Below, in pieces: positions 7,398 through 14,941 of a DNA stretch of 41,359 bases (positions are counted from its first letter, which is position 1; the number at the start of each line of letters is the position of its first letter). The notes below the pieces were generated by a model. The model saw only the letters and a program-made list of their open reading frames with translations. It was not told the DNA's origin and did no database searches. Position numbers and translations under genes: made by a program. The stretch is from assembly GCA_040753835.1 (NCBI GenBank), contig JBFMDM010000007.1:1-41359 (forward strand). Reading direction: 5' to 3'. This stretch comes from JACRIK01 sp040753835. Its GTDB lineage: Bacteria > Planctomycetota > MHYJ01 > JACQXL01.

Positions 7398-8402
7398 ATG
7401 CTGCACATTCTAAGGGCATTGTTCATCATCGTCAGCGGCGTCATCGGCTGGAATATCGCGGTCGCCAGCGGCAGCGGAGCCGCAACCGGCGTAATTATCG
7501 GCATATTATTGGCCGCCTTCTTCGTCCTGATAGAACTCTGGTTCACCCGGCGGTTCATCGCCACCATCTCCATCGTTATGTTCGGCCTGATTTTCGGGTT
7601 CATCGTGGCATACCTGTTCACCCGGATCGCCTTTATGCTGGACTGGGTCAGGGATATGGCCGCATCCTCAAAGGAGTTTGAAATGTGGTTCCAGTTTTCC
7701 ATCACCTTCCTGTTCAGTTTCATCACGGTCATCGCCATCATCCGGAGCAAGGACGATTTCAAGTTCGTGATTCCCTTTGTGGAACTCTCGCCCAGCCACA
7801 AGACCGGCAAGCCCTGGATTGTGGACACCAGCGTGATTATTGACGGCCGAATCGCCAGCATACTTGAGGTGATGGCCATTGACTCGCCCCTGATTGTGCC
7901 CAAATTCGTCCTGGAGGAACTCCAGCGGGTGGCCGACTCCTCGGACAAATCCAAGCGGACCAGAGGCAAATACGGCCTGGACATCCTGGAGCAGATACGG
8001 AAGAACAAGAAACTGGAGATTCGGATTGACGAGGCGGAATTCCCTTATATCAGGGAAACCGATATGAAATTAGTCAAATTGAGCCAGTCGCTCAACGGGC
8101 ATCTGGTCACCAACGACTTTAACCTCAACAAGGTCGCCCAGTTACAGGGTCTTAAGGTCATCAACATCAACGAACTCTCCAATGCCCTAAAACCCGTGGT
8201 CCTGCCCGGCGAGACCATAGAGATAAAAATCCTCAAACCGGGCGAAGAGCCCAAGCAGGGGGTGGGTTATCTGCAGGACGGCACGATGGTGGTGGTTGAA
8301 GGCGCATCGCACCGCATCGGCCAGAAGGTGACGGTTGCGGTTACCAGCGCCCTGCAGACCGCGGCCGGCAAGATGATTTTCGGCGAGATGGAAAGACGGT
8401 AA
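7398..8402 (+). CDS. membrane-anchored PIN and TRAM domain protein (YacL-like)
   Basis: The protein has 334 residues. About four transmembrane helices fill residues 1-125. A PIN ribonuclease-like domain follows, starting at KPWIVDTSVIIDGR with acidic residues at VDTS and VTNDFNLNKVAQ. A C-terminal TRAM RNA-binding domain (LPGETIEIKILKPGEEPKQGVGYLQDGTMVVVEG) completes it. This order is that of Bacillus YacL and relatives, presumed membrane-bound RNases. The clear ribosome binding site AAGGAG precedes ATG at 7398. The array at 8429 and the small RNA at 8680 follow downstream. Confidence 0.88.
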   Translation: MLHILRALFIIVSGVIGWNIAVASGSGAATGVIIGILLAAFFVLIELWFTRRFIATISIVMFGLIFGFIVAYLFTRIAFMLDWVRDMAASSKEFEMWFQFSITFLFSFITVIAIIRSKDDFKFVIPFVELSPSHKTGKPWIVDTSVIIDGRIASILEVMAIDSPLIVPKFVLEELQRVADSSDKSKRTRGKYGLDILEQIRKNKKLEIRIDEAEFPYIRETDMKLVKLSQSLNGHLVTNDFNLNKVAQLQGLKVININELSNALKPVVLPGETIEIKILKPGEEPKQGVGYLQDGTMVVVEGASHRIGQKVTVAVTSALQTAAGKMIFGEMERR

Positions 8403-8428
8403 AACGACACTGTAACTTTGCACTTACA

Positions 8429-8660
8429 ACCTGTAGGTGCGCACTTATAACCCGTGGGTTTGCACCCCCAACCTGTAGGTTTAATTTCCCGACAAGGCGG
8501 AAAAGTTTTCCATACAGACGGAAAAGTTTTCCGCAGTGAATAATATTTCAGATTTTTATAATAATTATGAAGATTCTCATATCCTATTGATAAATAAGGC
8601 GATTTAGCAAGGAACCGGGCGGATTTGTCAGGAAATACCCAGATTTGGCATACCAATTGC
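8429..8660. repeat. array A: degenerate palindromic units with ~21-bp spacing
   Basis: ACCTGTAGGT (8430), ACCCGTGGGT (8451) and ACCTGTAGGT (8471) are followed by two copies of GGAAAAGTTTTCC (8499 and 8520). TGAATAATATTTCA (8537) and ATAATAATTAT (8558) come next, then three GATTT-bearing units at 8601, 8622 and 8642. Spacings of 20-21 bp dominate while the words change along the array. Three other loci show the same spacing. Confidence 0.75.
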
Positions 8661-8673
8661 GACTATATATATA
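8645..8673 (+). promoter_or_regulatory. candidate sigma-70-type promoter of the small RNA
   Basis: TTGGCA (8645-8650) and TATATA (8668-8673) are separated by 17 bp. This places a start near 8680, just before the structured RNA. The AT-rich tract allows other registers of the -10. Confidence 0.5.
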
Positions 8674-8679
8674 TTATCC

Positions 8680-8781
8680 CTCTCCGGAGTGCTTAGGCTA
8701 TTTTGTCCCGTAAGGGCATAGCTTAGGTCTCCGCACTCATCCCCAGCGCCTATCCTTCGGATGGGTGCTGGGCTTTTTGTT
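8680..8781 (+). ncRNA. candidate small structured RNA, class unknown
   Basis: About 100 nt with two predicted hairpins. The first pairs GAGTGC (8687-8692) with GCACTC (8733-8738), GCTAT (8697-8701) with ATAGC (8718-8722), and CCC with GGG around a GTAA tetraloop (8710-8713). The second is a strong intrinsic terminator. A plausible promoter lies directly upstream and no open frame of note is inside. It does not show the conserved SRP RNA loop, tmRNA ends or a tRNA cloverleaf, and it is short for 6S RNA. An alternative is that it is only a structured terminator region for the PIN-TRAM transcript, but the 280-bp gap and the promoter argue for a separate gene. Confidence 0.55.
8742..8779 (+). terminator. 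intrinsic terminator
   Basis: CCCAGCGCCTATCC (8742-8755) pairs with GGATGGGTGCTGGG (8759-8772) in a 14-bp stem with two G-U pairs. A CTTTTTGTT tract follows. Confidence 0.85.
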
Positions 8782-8809
8782 GTATGGAATTTCAAAGATA
8801 GCCACCAAC

Positions 8810-9032
8810 CTACCTGTCCAGCCAGAGGCGGATCTGCCTTTGGCATGACCGGCAGGCAGGGACACCCCGCCCGCAGGCGAGGCTCGCCAAAGGCGGCAAG
8901 GCACGAAGAAAACAACCAGTTAATTTCTTCTTGGTGTCTTTGTCCCTACGGGAGGCAGTAGATCTGTCTTCGTAGCAGAAGTTACGAAGTTTTCTTGAGC
9001 GTGATGACACGTAAATCAGTGGAATCTGCGGC
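8810..9032. repeat. composite of nested GC palindromes and short repeats between the small RNA and ftsK
   Basis: The block contains a GCCAGAGGCGGATCTGCC palindrome, GGCAGGCAGG, GCGAGGCTCGCC, a degraded CTTTGTGTC-type repeat, CTTCGTA/TACGAAG arms (8968-8974 and 8983-8989) and an AATCTGCGG remnant at the ftsK stop. No gene is evident. Confidence 0.6.
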
Positions 9033-11315
9033 TTACGTCCGGCCGGCGGTATTCTTGGCGTTCTCCCAATCCGCCAGGTTCATAATGACCTCCCTGGCCT
9101 TACTGTTCTTATAGACACCGACAATGCCGACCTTGGCCATCATCTCAATCAAGCGGGCGGCCCGGCTGTAACCGATATTCAGGCGCCGCTGGATTAACGA
9201 TACCGACCCGCGCTGGGTTTCCAGCACCACCCGGACCGCGTCCTCAAATAATTCGTCATCCTCCAGGTTCTCAAAGTCGCGCCGGCTCTCCAGTTCCAGC
9301 AATTCCGTATCATAGACCGGCGTGCCCTGCTCCTTGAGGAAGTCAACCACATTGTGGATTTCCTTATCGCTGACAAAGGTACACTGGGCGCGAATCAGGT
9401 CCGTGGTGGACGGCGGCAGGAAAAGCATATCGCCCTTGCCTAACAGCCGCTCGGCGCCGTTGCGGTCCAGGATGGTCCGCGAATCCACCTTGGAGGCCAC
9501 CTTGAAGGCAATCCGGGCCGGCATATTGGACTTGATTAGCCCGGTGATGACATCCACGGACGGCCGCTGGGTCGCCAGTATCAGATGGATGCCCACAGCC
9601 CGGGATTTCTGGGCCAGGCGGGTGATGGCGTTTTCCACATCGTCCGAGGCGGCCATCATCAGGTCGGCCAGTTCGTCTATCACCACCACGATATAAGGCA
9701 GTTTGCTCGGCACGTCAACCGGCTCCTCGCCCTCCTCGCTTAAGCGTTCCTTGATTTTATCCGGAGTCAGTTGGTTGTAGGAACTTATCTTCTTGACGCC
9801 CACCCTGAGGAGCAATTCATACCGCTCGTCCATTGTCCGGACCAGCCACTGGAGGATGAGCGGCGCCCGTTTCATATCGGTTACTACCGGCGAAATCAGG
9901 TGCGGGATATCCTTGAAGGCGGACAGTTCCACCATCTTCGGGTCAATCAGGAGGAGTTTGAGTTCCTCGGGCGTGCGTTTCATTAGCATACTGAGGATGC
10001 CGCTGCCGATGCAGATGGATTTTCCCGCGCCGGTCGTGCCGGCAATCAGGATGTGCGGCATCTCGTCCAGTTCGCGGATAATCGGGGTGCCGGCCGCATC
10101 CTTGCCCAGGCACAGCGGCAACACGTATTCCCCGGCCTTCTCGGCTGTAACCAGTTCCTTCAGACGGACAATGCCTTTGTAGGTATTGGGCACGTCAATG
10201 CCGACCGTTGACTTGCCCGGGATGGGCGCCACAACCGTGACATTGGGCGATTTTAAGGCGATGGACAGGTCGTCTATCATCCCGGCCACCTTATGGACGC
10301 TGATGCCCGGCGCCAGTTCTATCTCGTATTTGGTCACCACCGGCCCGCGCTCTATGTTCACCACCTTGGCCTCTATGCCGAAGTTGCGCAAGGTGCCTTC
10401 TATGACCGCAATGCGCTCCTTGACCTCGTCCGCATTGTCCGAGCCCTGCGCCGGCTCCGGGTCTTCCAGCAGGTCCAGGCCGGGCAGTTTGAAATCGCCC
10501 CTGCCTGCGGCAGGCAGGCCTGCCACTTCTTTGGCTGCCTTTATCTGAACCGGCTTGGGCGGCATGACTGCCGCGGCTATCTTTTTCTCCAGGTCCCTGT
10601 CTATTTCCGGCTCGTCCTCGTCGTCAATCTCAGGAACAACCGGTTCATCCGCCGGCATCGGCACCGTCTGCGGCCTGGTCGCCTGGCGAATCATCTTATC
10701 CTGCGCCTGCCTGCGGTCAATACCCTGGCGGATGGAATTAATGAATCCGATGAACCGGGCGGCCAGCGCATAAATCACCTTACCGAATCGCGCGCCGATA
10801 TCGTAGGCCAGCCAATCCGTGGCCAGGACAATGGATGTGCCCATAACAAAAAGCGCCAGCAGGTACGAACCCACAACGCCAAAGGTGTGGTTGAGGAATC
10901 CTGATAGAACTACGCCGGTTATGCCGCCCAAGCCCTCCATCCGGCCTGAGGTGAATCCAGACGGCGTAACCAACCCGGCCACCGATAATGCGGCCGCTAT
11001 GAATATAATAAGGCACGCTATCTTGAGCGGCAGAACCGAAATCTCCTTGCGCCAGATGAGGAATATGCCCCAGAGACAAACCATCGCCGCCACCAGATAT
11101 GACACGATGCCGAAGACCAGGAACAGGTTGGTGGCGAAGAAATTGCCCACGGCTCCGCCCCAGTTGCTGTATCCGGCCGGCTTGTCCGCATTATAATGCC
11201 AGGACGGGTTATCCGCGGTGCTGTGGGTAAGCAACCCCACCTCCAGGAATATTGCCAATATGATAAGAAATACCCCGATGATAGGCCGAATTGAACGTTT
11301 GGATTTCTCTGGCAT
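9033..11315 (-). CDS. ftsK: FtsK/SpoIIIE-family DNA translocase
   Basis: About 760 residues. It pumps DNA through the septum during chromosome segregation and acts at the dif/XerCD stage. Four or so transmembrane helices occupy residues 10-190. An acidic/proline linker follows, then the alpha/beta motor with Walker A GTTGAGKSICI, the LLIDPKMVELSAF segment, Walker B YIVVVIDELADLMM and ATQRPSVDVITGLIKSNMP. A C-terminal gamma winged helix (SVSLIQRRLNIGYSRAARLIEMM) completes it. I chose ATG at 11315 because GGGGGG lies 5 bp upstream; the open frame extends 7 codons further to a TTG. The linker carries LPAAGRG, encoded by a perfect 19-bp palindrome. All key motor residues are present. Confidence 0.95.
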   Translation of the reverse strand: MPEKSKRSIRPIIGVFLIILAIFLEVGLLTHSTADNPSWHYNADKPAGYSNWGGAVGNFFATNLFLVFGIVSYLVAAMVCLWGIFLIWRKEISVLPLKIACLIIFIAAALSVAGLVTPSGFTSGRMEGLGGITGVVLSGFLNHTFGVVGSYLLALFVMGTSIVLATDWLAYDIGARFGKVIYALAARFIGFINSIRQGIDRRQAQDKMIRQATRPQTVPMPADEPVVPEIDDEDEPEIDRDLEKKIAAAVMPPKPVQIKAAKEVAGLPAAGRGDFKLPGLDLLEDPEPAQGSDNADEVKERIAVIEGTLRNFGIEAKVVNIERGPVVTKYEIELAPGISVHKVAGMIDDLSIALKSPNVTVVAPIPGKSTVGIDVPNTYKGIVRLKELVTAEKAGEYVLPLCLGKDAAGTPIIRELDEMPHILIAGTTGAGKSICIGSGILSMLMKRTPEELKLLLIDPKMVELSAFKDIPHLISPVVTDMKRAPLILQWLVRTMDERYELLLRVGVKKISSYNQLTPDKIKERLSEEGEEPVDVPSKLPYIVVVIDELADLMMAASDDVENAITRLAQKSRAVGIHLILATQRPSVDVITGLIKSNMPARIAFKVASKVDSRTILDRNGAERLLGKGDMLFLPPSTTDLIRAQCTFVSDKEIHNVVDFLKEQGTPVYDTELLELESRRDFENLEDDELFEDAVRVVLETQRGSVSLIQRRLNIGYSRAARLIEMMAKVGIVGVYKNSKAREVIMNLADWENAKNTAGRT
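10500..10518. repeat. 19-bp perfect palindrome inside the ftsK linker
   Basis: CCTGCCTGC and GCAGGCAGG surround one central base. The sequence differs from the palindrome at 995-1013 only at the centre. It lies in the non-conserved linker between membrane and motor domains. Confidence 0.85.
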
Positions 11316-11324
11316 ATGCCCCCC

Positions 11325-11386
11325 TACGAATAACAAATAGGCGAATTACGAATTCGTAATTAGAAGATTCGTAATTCGTAGTGTTA
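11325..11386. repeat. 'CGAATTACGAATTCGTAATT' inverted repeat upstream of ftsK
   Basis: CTACGAATAACAAATAGGCG is followed by a perfect GAATTACGAATTCGTAATT-type palindrome and ATTCGTAATTCGTAG. It belongs to the block family seen at 4592-4685, 14224-14260 and 25785-25895. Confidence 0.7.
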
Positions 11387-11389
11387 TCG

Positions 11390-12154
11390 TTATATCAAGA
11401 TTAATATCCCCAATCCGGCCAGCAGGCAATACCAGGCAAAATAGGACAATTTGCCTCTTCTCACCATCCGGACCAGGAAACTTATGGCCAGCAAACTCAC
11501 CCCTAAACAGATGATAAAGCCGACTATTATAGGTATCGGCTGAAATGCCCCTGTAAGTTTACCGAAATCTTTGAGTTTGAGTATGGATGCCCCGGCCATC
11601 ACCGGAATAGCCAGAAGAAACGAGAACTTGATGGCAGACGGCCGGTCCCAGCCGTTTAACAACCCGGTAGCCAGGGTTGAGCCGGAACGGGAGATGCCCG
11701 GAACGATGGCTATCATCTGGGCAATGCCGACCAGAAATGCCTGCTTGGCGCTGGCCCGGTCCAATGCGGTCGGCGAGCCCTTCCAGTGGAATTCCGAGAG
11801 CATCAGATATATGCCGGTCAACAACAACCCTATCCCGGCCACCAGCGGGCTGGTGAACAAACTGCTTATCTGGTCGTTAAAGAAATACCCGACCAGTCCG
11901 GCCGGTATGGTCCCGACAATCACCAGATAGAGTATCTTTGGATTTAGGAACATCTCTATGATTTCCTCATAGAAACTGATGCAGATGGCCAGAAGCGAGG
12001 CCAAGTGCAATATCACTATTAATAGCAGATTGGTCTCGGCGTTCTTCAGCCCAAAGAGATGCTCGGCAATGACCAGATGGCCTGAACTGGAGATGGGCAG
12101 GAATTCCGTAATCCCCTGAATGATGCTTAGAACGACGATTTCCCAAAATCCCAT
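11390..12154 (-). CDS. uppP: undecaprenyl-diphosphatase
   Basis: A 254-residue polytopic inner membrane enzyme that dephosphorylates undecaprenyl diphosphate to recycle the lipid carrier for peptidoglycan. Overexpression of the family gives bacitracin resistance. GITEFLPISSSGHLVI near the N-terminus and VPGISRSGSTLATGL in the middle are the two catalytic signatures (glutamate-rich and PGxSRSGxT). Length and hydrophobicity are typical of UppP/BacA. It stands alone on the minus strand between ftsK and the IscU-like gene, with repeat blocks on both sides. Confidence 0.95.
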   Translation of the reverse strand: MGFWEIVVLSIIQGITEFLPISSSGHLVIAEHLFGLKNAETNLLLIVILHLASLLAICISFYEEIIEMFLNPKILYLVIVGTIPAGLVGYFFNDQISSLFTSPLVAGIGLLLTGIYLMLSEFHWKGSPTALDRASAKQAFLVGIAQMIAIVPGISRSGSTLATGLLNGWDRPSAIKFSFLLAIPVMAGASILKLKDFGKLTGAFQPIPIIVGFIICLGVSLLAISFLVRMVRRGKLSYFAWYCLLAGLGILILI

Positions 12155-12164
12155 AAAATTCCTT

Positions 12165-12242
12165 CACCACAAAGACCACCAAGACCACAAAGATAATAGC
12201 AATCTGCGTTTACTTTGTGTCCTTTGTAACCTTTGTGGTTAG
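12165..12242. repeat. CTTTGTG-type inverted repeat between uppP and the IscU-like gene
   Basis: CACCACAAAGACCACCAAG at the left is mirrored by TTTGTAACCTTTGTGGTT at the right. It shares words with the signal-peptide repeat at 2878-2902. Confidence 0.65.
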
Positions 12243-12760
12243 GTTTTGTTGGTGTCTATCTTCGCGCCGCAGGGCTTGCATATCTTGTCGTGCTCGTCCT
12301 TGATTTCCTGCTTGCAGAACGGGCAGAGGCACGGACCTCTTGCCGGTTGTGCCTTTCCGCCAGAGGCGGATCCGCCTTCGGCGGAAAGCCCGGCCCTCTT
12401 CTTCTCGTAGTCCTCTATTGCCTTGACCAGGGCCTCGGCTCCTAAATTGGAACAGTGCATCTTATTGGGCGGGAGTCCCCCCAATTCCTTGGCAACATCC
12501 GACCTGGTAATCTTCTTGGCCTCTTCCAGGGTCTTGCCCAGGCCCATCTCGGTCACGATGCTGGAGACCGCTATGGCCGCGCCGCAGCCAAAGGTCTTGA
12601 ACTTGATGTCGGTCAGGCGGTTATCCTTGACCTTAATGTAGAAGGTCATCATATCGCCACAGACCGGATTGCCGACTTCTCCGATTCCGTCCGCGTCCGC
12701 TATCTCGCCCACATTCCTCGGATTCCTGAAATGGTCCATTACCTTGTCGCTGTAAATCAT
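12239..12760 (-). CDS. IscU/NifU-like Fe-S cluster scaffold with extra C-terminal zinc-ribbon-like tail
   Basis: A 173-residue protein. Residues 1-124 form an IscU-type scaffold on which [2Fe-2S]/[4Fe-4S] clusters are built, starting MIYSDKVMDHFRNPRNVG. The three ligand cysteines are in NPVCGDMM, FKTFGCGAAIA and NKMHCSNLG. NPVCGD keeps the conserved Asp next to the first Cys. The usual protein ends near here. Instead, LSAEGGSASGGKAQPARG, encoded by a 34-bp palindrome, links to a tail with two CxxC pairs (CPFC and CKPC) that looks like a small zinc ribbon. No cysteine desulfurase is adjacent. The scaffold call is firm; the role of the tail is unknown. Confidence 0.88.
   Translation of the reverse strand: MIYSDKVMDHFRNPRNVGEIADADGIGEVGNPVCGDMMTFYIKVKDNRLTDIKFKTFGCGAAIAVSSIVTEMGLGKTLEEAKKITRSDVAKELGGLPPNKMHCSNLGAEALVKAIEDYEKKRAGLSAEGGSASGGKAQPARGPCLCPFCKQEIKDEHDKICKPCGAKIDTNKT
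12354..12387. repeat. 34-bp palindrome (GGATCC-centred) inside the IscU-like gene
   Basis: The block begins TTTCCGCC, ends GGCGGAAA and is centred on GGCGGATCCGCC, with only three mismatched positions per arm. It is identical to 13570-13603. On the minus strand it reads SAEGGSASGG. Confidence 0.9.
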
Positions 12761-12800
12761 ATTCTACTCCAAGCGCACCTTAAAGGGTGCGGCTACATTA

Positions 12801-14222
12801 CTATTTTATCTTCTTCGCCACTTCCTGCTTCAAAAACTCTTCCACCTGCTTCTCGGCTAATCCAATGTATCTCTTCGGCTCAAGCAGTCCTTTGAGGTGC
12901 GGGATGACCCTGGCAAAGGCCGGGTCGGTCTTGAGACGCTCTATCAGGTCGTTACGGCCGCCGGCTTTCAGGTTCTTGGACACCTGCATTGAGTGCTCCC
13001 GGATGCGGTGATGCAGTTCCTGCCGGTCGCCGCCCAGCTTGGCCGCCTTCATCAGAATCTCCTCAGTAACCATAAAGGGCAGTTCGGACTCCACCCTTCT
13101 TTTTATCACGTCTTCATAGACCGTGACGCCGGAGATGATTCTGTTATAGGTATTGAGTATGGCATCGGTGGCCAGAAATGCCTCAGGTATGGTGATTCGC
13201 CTGTTGGCTGAGTCGTCCAGCGAGCGCTCCAGCCATTGTCCGGCGTGGGTTAGGGCCAGGTTATTGGGCAGGAGGATTACGAAGCGCGCCAGAGAGGTGA
13301 TGCGCTCGGCCAGGACCGGGTTGCGTTTATAGGGCATTGCGGACGAGCCGACCTGCTCCCGGCCGAACGGCTCTTCCAATTCGCCCAGGCCCTGCAACAG
13401 CCGCAGGTCCTGGCTGAATTTGTGGCACGACTGGGCAATGCCTGAAAGCACGGTCAGCATCCGGTAATCCTGCTTGCGCTGATAGACCTGGCCGGTAATC
13501 GGATAGGTCTTATCAAACCCCAGTTTACGGGCCAATATCTTATCAAGAAGCATTGTCTTTTTTATAGCGTTTCCGCCAGAGGCGGATCCGCCTTCGGCGG
13601 AAAAGAGGGACAGGAAACTGGCCTGGGTGCCGATAGCGCCCTTGGCGCCCAAGCACTTCAAATTGGATTCCAGGTATTCCAAGTCATGGAAGTCGCTGAC
13701 CAAATCCTGGAGCCACATACAGGCGCGTTTGCCGACCGTGGTCAGGAGGGCCGGCTGGAAATGGGTGAACCCGCAACAAGGCATCCCCTTATACTTCTTC
13801 ACGAATCCGGCCAAGGATTTGATGGTCTTGGCCAGCCGCGCCTTGATGAGCCCGATGGCATTTTTGTAGATGATTAAATCAGCGTTGTCTGTAATCAGGG
13901 CGCTGGTGGCGCCGAGGTGGATAATCGGCTTGGCATTGGGGCACTGTTCGCCGAAGGCCTTGATATGCGCCATAATGTCGTGATTGGTCCTGGCCTCCCA
14001 CTGGCTGATGCGCGCGTAATTGACCTTATCCTGAAAGCGCTTCATCTCGGCAATCTGTGCCGGGCTGATGGGCAGACCCAACTGCCGCTCGGCTTCGGCC
14101 AAGGCAATCCAGATTCTCCGGTGCGCCCTGAACCGGTTCTCATCCGAGAAATTATAGAGCATCTCCGCAGAACCATAGCGCGTGGTCAAAGGCGACTGGA
14201 ATCTGGTGAATTTATCATTCAT
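12801..14222 (-). CDS. purB: adenylosuccinate lyase
   Basis: A 473-residue member of the fumarase/aspartase superfamily. It cleaves SAICAR and adenylosuccinate, releasing fumarate, in purine synthesis. IHLGATSALITDNADLI, CGFTHFQPALLTTVGKRA (catalytic His region) and the signature GSSAMPYKRNPVLAERI are present, and GTQASFLSLF is typical of the longer eukaryote-like subgroup. After SLF the expected charged loop is replaced or extended by SAEGGSASGG, encoded by the same 34-bp palindrome as in the neighbouring IscU-like gene, in the same frame. The loop is away from the catalytic motifs, so activity is probably retained. No other purine gene is nearby. Confidence 0.95.
   Translation of the reverse strand: MNDKFTRFQSPLTTRYGSAEMLYNFSDENRFRAHRRIWIALAEAERQLGLPISPAQIAEMKRFQDKVNYARISQWEARTNHDIMAHIKAFGEQCPNAKPIIHLGATSALITDNADLIIYKNAIGLIKARLAKTIKSLAGFVKKYKGMPCCGFTHFQPALLTTVGKRACMWLQDLVSDFHDLEYLESNLKCLGAKGAIGTQASFLSLFSAEGGSASGGNAIKKTMLLDKILARKLGFDKTYPITGQVYQRKQDYRMLTVLSGIAQSCHKFSQDLRLLQGLGELEEPFGREQVGSSAMPYKRNPVLAERITSLARFVILLPNNLALTHAGQWLERSLDDSANRRITIPEAFLATDAILNTYNRIISGVTVYEDVIKRRVESELPFMVTEEILMKAAKLGGDRQELHHRIREHSMQVSKNLKAGGRNDLIERLKTDPAFARVIPHLKGLLEPKRYIGLAEKQVEEFLKQEVAKKIK
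13570..13603. repeat. 34-bp palindrome inside purB, identical to that in the IscU-like gene
   Basis: The sequence is the same 34 bp as at 12354-12387 and is read in the same frame as SAEGGSASGG. A slightly diverged copy lies between genes at 25850-25880. Confidence 0.92.
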
Positions 14223-14223
14223 A

Positions 14224-14260
14224 TTAATTCATAATTAGCGGATTCGTAATTCGTAGTGTT
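14224..14260. repeat. short 'ATTCGTAATTCGTAG' block
   Basis: A partial member of the attacgaat family between the lipoprotein stop and the purB start. It contains TTCATAATT and GGATTCGTAATTCGTAG. Confidence 0.55.
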
Positions 14261-14891
14261 ACTTTTGTATCTCCTCCGGCAACAACTCCTTCCAGTCCTG
14301 CATCTGGATGGACGCCTTGGGCTGAGCCGCGGTCAGGAACAGGAATATCGCCTGCTGGATATCGTTAAACTTACTCTTCAGGGGCTGGGGCAGACTGTCA
14401 TAACATACGCTGTAAGCCACCCCATTTATCTCCACGCTGATTACTTTAGTAAAAAAGTCCAGCCGCTTCAAGTCATTTATGCTAAATTGTCCAGGGGGCG
14501 TCTCGGGCAGGGAAAAGAATTCCTCGTGGTTGATGAACCTGAAGAGTTCGCCGGCCGTTTCGTCATCCACCACCATCACCTGCGGGGTATTGACCTGCTC
14601 AAATATCTCGTTCAGTTTCAGACCGTATTTGGCGTTCCGCTCGCCTGAAATCATTGCCACATAGACGCCGATGGGCTCCTTGGCTGACTTGCCCTTGGCC
14701 AATTGGAAATACGAAACCTTTATCTCGCCGGGCGAGACCACGGTTGGCGTTGCCGGCCCGCCGGCGCACCCCGTTAGAAAGCCCACTATCGCTATCATTA
14801 ACACCGCCATTAGTATAACCCTTGCCCGAGTTCTTTCTAACGGGGCGCAGACGGTTACCACCAGCAACAATACCAGCAAATATTTAAGCAT
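14259..14891 (-). CDS. putative lipoprotein of unknown function
   Basis: The open frame has 210 residues. A first hydrophobic stretch (MLKYLLVLLLVVTVC) is followed by a short basic hinge and then MAVLMIAIVGFLTGCAGG, a convincing lipoprotein signal with lipobox LTGC. Translation may therefore begin at the internal ATG at 14810, giving 183 residues. The mature part has no motif I recognise; it is mixed alpha/beta with FRFINHEEFFSLPETPPGQFSINDL. The lipoprotein signal lies entirely within an inverted-repeat element (14769-14845), so the element appears to supply or rebuild the export signal. It lies between proS and purB on the same strand. Confidence 0.65.
   Translation of the reverse strand: MLKYLLVLLLVVTVCAPLERTRARVILMAVLMIAIVGFLTGCAGGPATPTVVSPGEIKVSYFQLAKGKSAKEPIGVYVAMISGERNAKYGLKLNEIFEQVNTPQVMVVDDETAGELFRFINHEEFFSLPETPPGQFSINDLKRLDFFTKVISVEINGVAYSVCYDSLPQPLKSKFNDIQQAIFLFLTAAQPKASIQMQDWKELLPEEIQK
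14769..14845. repeat. CCCCGTTAGAAAG-bounded element over the lipoprotein signal sequence
   Basis: CCCCGTTAGAAAG (14769-14781) and CTTTCTAACGGGG (14833-14845) are perfect 13-bp inverted repeats around a 51-bp interior. Members of the same family lie at 3867-4018 and 21040-21087; their interiors are unrelated. Confidence 0.88.
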
Positions 14892-14895
14892 TAAT

Positions 14896-14941
14896 ACTAT
14901 ACGCTCGGAGTTTATCCCGCCAAAGGCGGGACTATACGCTC
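14896..14941. repeat. hairpin flanked by an 11-bp direct repeat
   Basis: TCCCGCC AAA GGCGGGA (14915-14931) is a perfect stem. ACTATACGCTC occurs on both sides (near 14896 and at 14931), which may be a duplicated target. It could also act as a weak terminator after proS. Confidence 0.6.

Noticed and set aside
8680..8781. 6S RNA, SRP RNA or tmRNA
   Set aside because: It is too short for 6S or tmRNA, and the conserved SRP loop sequence is absent. Left as unclassified.
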